From positions 12,979 to 76,978 of the forward strand of contig WIDE01000134.1 of NCBI GenBank assembly GCA_015039315.1: 64,000 nt of DNA, read 5' to 3'. The stretch is from Clavulina sp. PMI_390 (lineage: Eukaryota; Basidiomycota; Agaricomycetes; Cantharellales; Hydnaceae). The notes below the pieces were generated by a model that saw only the letters and a list, made by a program, of their open reading frames with translations, had not been told where the DNA came from and did not search any database. Positions 58,101 through 64,000 of this stretch are shown here, piece by piece (the first letter of the stretch is position 1; the number at the start of each line of letters is the position of its first letter). The translations under genes and the position numbers were made by a program.

Positions 58101-61100
58101 AAACTCCTTCTGTACACCGCATTGCAGAGCTCGTAAACGAGGTGTTACAAAAATGGTTCAGGGTGTAACTTTTGCCGGTAGATTGCTCGCCCATCGAGGT
58201 GACAACTTTGACGGCCTACAAGCATGAGAAAAGGATGGTAGCCGATGGACACTATCACATTGTCAAAACGCTCAAATGGGCATACTTTTGTCGCTCCATA
58301 GAATGAGAATATACTCTCGTACCATCCAAGAGTTATACTATATGCAATCCCATTTAGTATGATTAGTGAGAGAAGCGCCAAGATGGAGACGTACTTGTTG
58401 GTAATTTTCACAATGTCGCTACTTTCAGGCTGGTACTCGAGTTCCTCAGAGGCGAGGCCATCCCTCAAAGGAATGAAGCAATTACCAGACACGATGGCTA
58501 TCTGAATGGGCACAAGAGCAAGCAGATCAATCAGCCACTTTCCCGCAAGGTAGGTTGTGACATAACAGCGATAACGCTCATTTGGAGGCAGAGCGTTATT
58601 GATTTTCAGAATCTTGAGTGCATGGAGCCTCCCCTTGGTAGGCTTCAAAGTGGCATTCTCAAACATTCGGATCATTTTAGCAAAATACCGCAAAACTAGC
58701 CTCTCCGGAGAGCTGGTCATAAACTTGAGGAGGGGAGGCGCTGATTGAACAGCTGGTGATGTTCGGGTGAGAATGCTTGTCACTGGGAACATGGTCCAAA
58801 TGTTGGAGTGGACGTCAACGATACTGTTATGACTAGCATCGCAAGGTATATCCGAGCTTTGAGTCGGACGAGGGGCCAGGACTTGTTGAAGTGATACGTC
58901 AGCCTTAAAACGCATTCCTGTCAATTGGTTCTGGGATAGAGACCAAGCGACCAGGTATACATTAGAGCCGGGCAAGAAAGAGGCAATAACGCCTCCAGAC
59001 AATGCGAGAGAGGCTGAGAGGGATGGCTCTTGCTCTGTCCCAAATGGGTGAGAGGGGTACACTCGGATGTCCATGATATTAGTCTCCTCATTGGTGCAAA
59101 GAAAGACAAGACAAGACCCATCGAGGGCGGAATATGTGGCGTTAGGAACAAAGGGCAAACGCAGTGAGTTGGGCCTGGCAATCAAGCAAGCAAGTAAGCA
59201 AAATACAAATAAATAGGGTGATTCTATTTGCCACCCCCAGGGAGACTGTCACCCCCCAGGGGGTGAGTGGGACCCCCCCGTCTTTAGCGTCACGGATCCA
59301 TGTAAATCATTAGTAGTGACACAAATCAAATCATTGGGGGCTCAGGCCGTGCCGCTGCTGCCCAGTTTGATTTCACCAAGAACAACCGCTGTGCGGGGAA
59401 GGGGTTCGCCCGCTACAGGCTCCCTCCAGTATATAGCGGACCGATTGGGTGATCAGAGATGGGGCTAGAAAACAGTGTTGGGGAGAAGGGAATAGAATCT
59501 AAACCATCATGAGAGAATTGGCAGGGAACGCCGGGAATTGTTGATCAGGCCATCCGACAAGTTGAGTGAATTGTGGGAATCCGACAGGGAGCTCTCAGTA
59601 ACAGATTCGGGATAAGGCGGTGCTTTGCAGTGACACCACCGAAGGTCGTGAAGTGGTGGCAAGCTCGATGCTACTCAAGCGCTCAAACCATGTGTACGGA
59701 ATCACGCAGTATAGCAGTGTTCAGGGTTCATTGGTTTCACTGTAAATTAAAGAACACGGTTTCATTCACGGTCTATCTATGTGCTATGTACAGGCCGAAG
59801 CCCGGCGCCATCGCCAGCGCCAAGCGGAGCGTAATCGAGATGATCTTGGCGGCGACATGCGAGAGCCACTGATTTGATTTGGCGTGACTCGAGGGGAGGT
59901 GGTCGATTGTCACCACCACCCCCTTGTCAGAAATCGGCTTCGGCCCGGAGAGGGGGGTGATAGTCTCCCGGGGGGTGGCAAATAGAATCACCCAAATAAA
60001 TAATAATAATAATAAAATAGTACTTGAACTGCTCGGACATGAGGGAGAAAACCCTTGCATGACCTCTACTGTCCGTCATAGCGAGCTCTTCGGTGTTGAT
60101 GAGGAAGGCCATGGAGCTAACCAACACGTTCTCGTACTCCTCTCTGACACTGAGCCACGGACGGAGGTCAATCTCGGGGCGAGGACGAATGGTGAAGTGA
60201 TCGTCGATGGCGAATGGATAGAGGCGATTCTATACACGAATTAGGGAGGCCAATTGCATAGACGCTCCAGGAGCAATCAGACTTACATGCAATGTAGAAT
60301 ACAGAGCAAAGAGTTGCTTCGATTCATTAAAAGCGAACAAATAACCCTCACCGAAGGTGGTCAGGTCCCATCTCTTCTTGAAGTTTTGACTAGATATCGC
60401 TCGCCCCAAGTCGTCATCCTTCCCAAGATAGAGAGTGATCGTCTCAGAATCCTGGTCTTCAACTAATATGACGCATTGGCAATCTTCAAGTAGTTGGACA
60501 TGGCTAGTTAATGCGGTTAGCTATTTCATGCGTCCTATACAGCCTGGGGTTCTCACCGTAGAAAGGCTCTGAGAGGCAAGTTGAATGACCGATTGCTGAT
60601 AGGACAGACAACTGGATTAAGGATATGCTCGGGGTTGGTTGCGACAGCTTCGGTATCGTTTGCGGTAAGAGCTATCAGGTAGATTGTGTGTTTCACGTGG
60701 TCGGGTTCACGATGGTGAGAGATCTGCTCAACTGCGTAACCTGCCATTAAGTTGAGACACAGTCATACACAACAAGATTAGGGAACTTCTGACTGGCCGG
60801 TTTGCTGCCAAGTATACAGTCGATTCTCCAGATCGGATAACTGAGAGGAAATGGGTTCCGTCTCAACGTAGTGGGATGAAGTTGAAGGATAACTTACTGG
60901 GGGTTATTCTCTAACTCGGCCATATTGATCGCTTTCTTCATTTGTTGAAGGCGCGTTGCAACAAGGGGCCCAAGCATATGTTCGACACTGGCGCAAAAGA
61001 TAGGTTCTTGAGCTTTCAGTTGGCTGTTGATTGCCTCCTTTAGACAAACATCCGTCAGCATCTCCATTTCATGCAATAACCAATTAGTTGTCAGCCTCAA

Positions 61101-63802
61101 AACCTCGCGAGAAGATCGCGGGAAAACGCTGCTGCCACGGGTAGCAAGTAAGTTAAGGACCGCAGCGTCCTCAATACCTGCAGCACGTTCCAGCAGACCG
61201 CGAAGTTGAACCTCGTTTTCCGATGGCTTCATGCTGCCACTGAACGGGCTGGGCGGAGCAGTGGTCTTTATGGTGGCAGTGTCGGCCAGAACGAGCAAAG
61301 GTTGATAGGCTCGAATGAGGGTTACATAGTTCACACCTGTCAGTATTGCGTCGTCAAGCTTTTGCTGCTCCTCATCGGTCAGCTGGGAGCCCTGAAGGAT
61401 TGATGAGGCAGCAAAAAAAACGTTGCTTGATGGCTTGGTATTTTGAGTCGGTGATGACGTGGAATGCAGCACGGCTAAAGTCCTCATCTGATAGGTGGAT
61501 TAGAAGTACATTTCCTAAATATATGGTTGGTCAAGGATCAGTGTCCACAATGATGCAGTTAATGACCCACCATGGTTGTCTCTCTCGGCGCCTCCACCAT
61601 AGCCGATATTAGAATCAGGGAGACTGTCGGCAACGAATCTAGATGATCAATGCTAATCAGTGACTTTTCAGGCTGCTAACCCGGCTGTGGGCGCACGGGT
61701 ACATGTGGACAAGTTTCGCTATGATTTCACCGCGAACCAAGCCCTTGAGCTTGCTCTTCCTTATCTCACGCGAGATAGCCTCGAGTTGAGTCTCGAGCCT
61801 CTCAAGTAACCAGTTTGTCGCAAGCCTCAGAATCTCCCGAGACGATCGAGGGGCAGCACTAGTCATAACCTTCAAAATAGTAGTAAGAACGTGAGGATCA
61901 GAGACGTGGGTAGCGTCCCGTAAAAGGGCCTGTATTCGTTGATTTGCAATATCGGTGTTGGCGAAAGCCCCAACCATCGACAATGATGGATCAAAGTCAT
62001 CGATATCGCCAGAAGAAGGCCGCCCAATGAGAAGCGTTTCCATAAAGGTTGTAAATCCCAACCCAGTTAGGATTGAGTTGTCGAGCTTCGGCTGCTCTTC
62101 AAGCGGCAATTTGTAACCTTCCAGTGCTTCGCAGGCAACCACAAATCGCTGCCTAATGTTCTTGTACTTGGGGTCTGTGATGTCGTGGAAAGCGCCCCGA
62201 TTATATGCATGGTTCGAGAGGCTTTCCGCTACAACACGGAGTCAATATCGATGGGCGATTGATTCATAGGACCGATTGACCTTCCTCAACCAACTCTTGG
62301 CTCTTCCTTCGTGTATCAAGCTCCGTAGGAAGGCTGTCAACGATAAAGCTAGTAATGACCGACTATTAGCAACCTGATGAATTAGACAGTGATTGAAGGT
62401 GACTCACGGGTACATTTTTATGACTCTCTCCGCTATTTGTTCCCGTATACTGGCTTTGAGATGTGGGGATACATCATCTAGCGTACGGCGTGCGGAAGTT
62501 CTTTTTTTCACGAGTTCCTGGTCTTTCATGCGCTGGAGGTCGGTCAAGTCTCGCTTCCAAGCGCTGCTGATCTTTCTATGTCGGGTCTCTAGACCCAGGC
62601 TGAGCAAATGGTTTACGTCATCAACGCTTAGGCCGTCCTTGAGCTGAAGTACAGGCTTCTCCTCCCTGTTGAGAAGACACGTTAGCATACACTGCGCCAC
62701 GACATATAGATACCCATGGCAGTATACCGGAGCTTTTCCTCAAACGCGCCTTGCGTCATATTATGATGTGAAGTATGCTCGACAACACCTCCGGAAACAA
62801 CGGCGCCAGCAATAACGCCCAGGCGTGTTCCACCTTCAATCACTTTGGGGGCAAGGTGAGCAGTCTCAGGCGTGACGCCAAAGTTTGAGAGCTGAGGAAC
62901 TGTGGTCTGCGGTATAGTTTAAGCACGCCAAGCTAGACGGAAAAAAAGGTTTTCAGGATGCGTACCTTGAAGCTTTCGTGAAGTGTGAAATGTTCCACTG
63001 GCCCCCCCGCTTCTGCTACCTCTGATCCGTGGCGCAGTTCATCGGCTGCAGGCTGCGTATGTGACGGTCGTTCATCATCATCGTCATCCCATATGATGGA
63101 ATCAGAGTGCTCCTTTGACATCAAACACATGATTTGCTCCGTTGCTTGCGTAAGGTATCTGGATCCTAGACTCAGCCAACGTTCCGCAGAAAATAGAAGA
63201 TCATACCTCATGAACATCACCCGATGCCGTTTGACAGTAGATATGGCGTCGTCGTCCCATGTGCCGGACTCTGGCCAGTAAATAACGTACCCCCCTAGTT
63301 GCTTCGGGTTGGGATTAGACGAGTTCAGCAGAAAATACAACCCCGTCCGGAGACTCGCTTGGGGTTTACCGCCCTTGGTCGGAGACGCAAGGAGGAGCTT
63401 CTTACTGTACAAGTCTGTGTGAGGGCCACTAGATGTTATCTCTCATGCTCGCTTACACTTCAGTATCGACGGCGCCCTGTTCCTCCATGAAATCGACAAG
63501 CGCCGAGAGGCTCCCGCACAGTCCAATAGGTTGTAAGGTGAATTGATCCAGTGATGAAAAGTCAATCTTCAATAGGGGAGAGTTCAGTGGAAAACATGTG
63601 GACGAGGTCAACCAGATGTGATTACCTTGGCAAATGAGTGGTACGCTCCAGGGTCGAGTGTTTCGACGAGCTCTGCGAAGGATGCTTGCGAAACGATGAT
63701 TTTGCCGTCTGCACCGGATACTCTGTCAAAAACGATCTCGAGAAGTCGATACATCCCCTTGATCGGAGGGAGAAGGTCGATAAGCAGGTCTGGATCCGCC
63801 AT
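55111..63802 (-). CDS. Very large GTPase (GB1/VLIG-like G domain) with Cys/His-rich C-terminal region
   Basis: One gene of about 8.7 kb with many 50-70 nt introns; starts MADPDLLIDLLPPIKGMYRL (ATG 63802). The N-terminal half holds two tandem copies of a helical unit (see 60900-62430). A beta-rich part follows (FALYSTLHNRLYPFAIDDHF, SLRLPFVPNATYSALDGSCL, VAWSLSQNQLTGMRF). The G domain gives VTSMGEQSTGKSYTLNHF (P-loop GEQSTGKS), then MRCTEGVWLSLTP and VVLDFE, as in guanylate-binding/very-large GTPases. The C-terminal third is Cys/His-rich: GAKCASCHWRC, CEARCPYCNYICSLPFGHAG, EHSTAHGSMGQTAWSLDG, PKDWITHRLFWARSG, PSYCILPMLHPP. It stops after GHVFECHDPSL. From memory, fungal relatives continue into a VWA domain, absent here. 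One intron (59175-60023) hosts a transposon. Exact joins in 55950-57100 are unresolved. Cellular role unknown. Confidence 0.72.
59207..59215. repeat. Left target-site duplication of the MITE
   Basis: AAATAAATA, identical to 59994-60002. The AT-rich site makes the 8 versus 9 bp limit slightly ambiguous. Confidence 0.8.
59216..59993. mobile_element. Non-autonomous DNA transposon (MITE-like) in an intron
   Basis: The 778-bp element has 42-bp terminal inverted repeats (59216-59257 and 59952-59993) agreeing at 40 of 42 positions; both begin GGGTGATTCTATTTGCCACC reading inward. It is flanked by a perfect 9-bp direct repeat AAATAAATA (59207-59215 and 59994-60002), the target-site duplication. No transposase-like frame is inside; the longest frames are unfamiliar. 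A 9-bp duplication suggests a Mutator-like mover, with hAT (8 bp) as the alternative. The insertion is wholly within intron 59175-60023 of the very large GTPase gene. Confidence 0.88.
59994..60002. repeat. Right target-site duplication of the MITE
   Basis: AAATAAATA, identical to 59207-59215, followed by a short TAA microsatellite (60001-60014). Confidence 0.8.
60900..62430 (-). repeat. Two tandem protein repeats in the very large GTPase gene
   Basis: Two units of roughly 250 residues. Unit 1 (about 62430-61690) has YKNIRQRFVVACEALEGYKL, KLDNSILTGLGF, APRSSREILRLATNWLLERL. Unit 2 (about 61690-60900) has YQAIKQRFFAASSILQGSQL, KLDDAILTGVNY, FPRSSREVLRLTTNWLLHEM. Both are preceded by a MYP...DSLP...AFH-(D/V)-ITD segment. 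The order of motifs is the same, so an internal duplication is clear. Confidence 0.75.
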
Positions 63803-64000
63803 GGTGGCGATGAAGGATCCTGAATAACGAAACTGGTCAGTACAGAACAAGGAATTTTTAACTGGAGCCTGACGCACTTGACAAAGAATACTCGGCGTAG
63901 TGTACAGGAGGCGAAAGGGTCTTGATATGATAATCCCCAAGGTCTGAGTTCCAGGATTTATGGTGAAACAACAGCAGCAGCCAAGCCACCGTGTACAAGA
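63803..64000. other. Right-edge flank upstream of the very large GTPase gene
   Basis: About 200 bp of promoter or leader. The in-frame extension upstream of ATG 63802 begins with TTG only. No feature recognised. Confidence 0.4.

Noticed and set aside
59573..59872. 99-codon frame inside the transposon
   Set aside because: It has no transposase-like motif, and the element is too short to be autonomous.

Overview
The window is a stretch of a fungal nuclear genome, almost certainly a basidiomycete (Agaricomycetes-type). The reasons are many short introns (mostly about 50-70 nt, GT..AG), compact gene spacing, a DUF6534-type seven-helix membrane protein, F-box/leucine-rich paralogues, and a very large GTPase with a Cys/His-rich tail, all typical of mushroom-forming fungi. 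No rRNA, convincing tRNA, CRISPR or prokaryotic operon is present. All exon joins were inferred by eye from splice signals and reading frame. CDS spans are given as start codon to stop codon with introns included.

Layout. 1-2.2 kb: minus-strand bifunctional isocyanide synthase/TauD-type dioxygenase, cut by the left edge. 3.7-9.9 kb: three tandem single-exon F-box paralogues (429, 429 and 430 aa), with an unrelated two-helix membrane protein on the opposite strand between copies 2 and 3. 10.4-18.8 kb: Mediator subunit MED14 (minus), an NDUFAF2-like complex I assembly factor (minus), and a divergently transcribed FHA-domain checkpoint kinase of the Cds1/Chk2 type. 19.9-24.2 kb: a Spg1/Tem1-type GTPase and a Cdh1/Fizzy-related APC/C activator, so three cell-cycle regulators lie in a row on one strand. 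25.2-30.7 kb: DUF6534 membrane protein, isopentenyl-diphosphate isomerase (minus) and the ER protein ICE2. 31.6-33.7 kb: Zn2Cys6 transcription factor. 34.5-45.2 kb: three tandem paralogues of an unrecognised, probably nuclear coiled-coil protein. 45.9-54.6 kb: trehalose-6-phosphate phosphatase, an Ntn-hydrolase asparaginase and a PEBP-family protein, all minus. 55.1-63.8 kb: one very large minus-strand GTPase gene with a non-autonomous DNA transposon sitting precisely in one of its introns.

The most novel-looking material is the coiled-coil triplet. All three copies share a basic nuclear-localisation-like motif just after intron 1, a long heptad-rich region, and a C-terminal signature. Copy 1 carries two extra conserved blocks (D1 and D2); copy 2 kept only D2 and copy 3 only D1. 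Such complementary loss suggests a modular family dividing up functions. Other points of note are the isocyanide synthase fusion, an 8-nt micro-exon encoding part of the kinase catalytic loop, a start codon assembled by splicing in the PEBP gene, and the intronic transposon whose removal restores a 62-nt intron.
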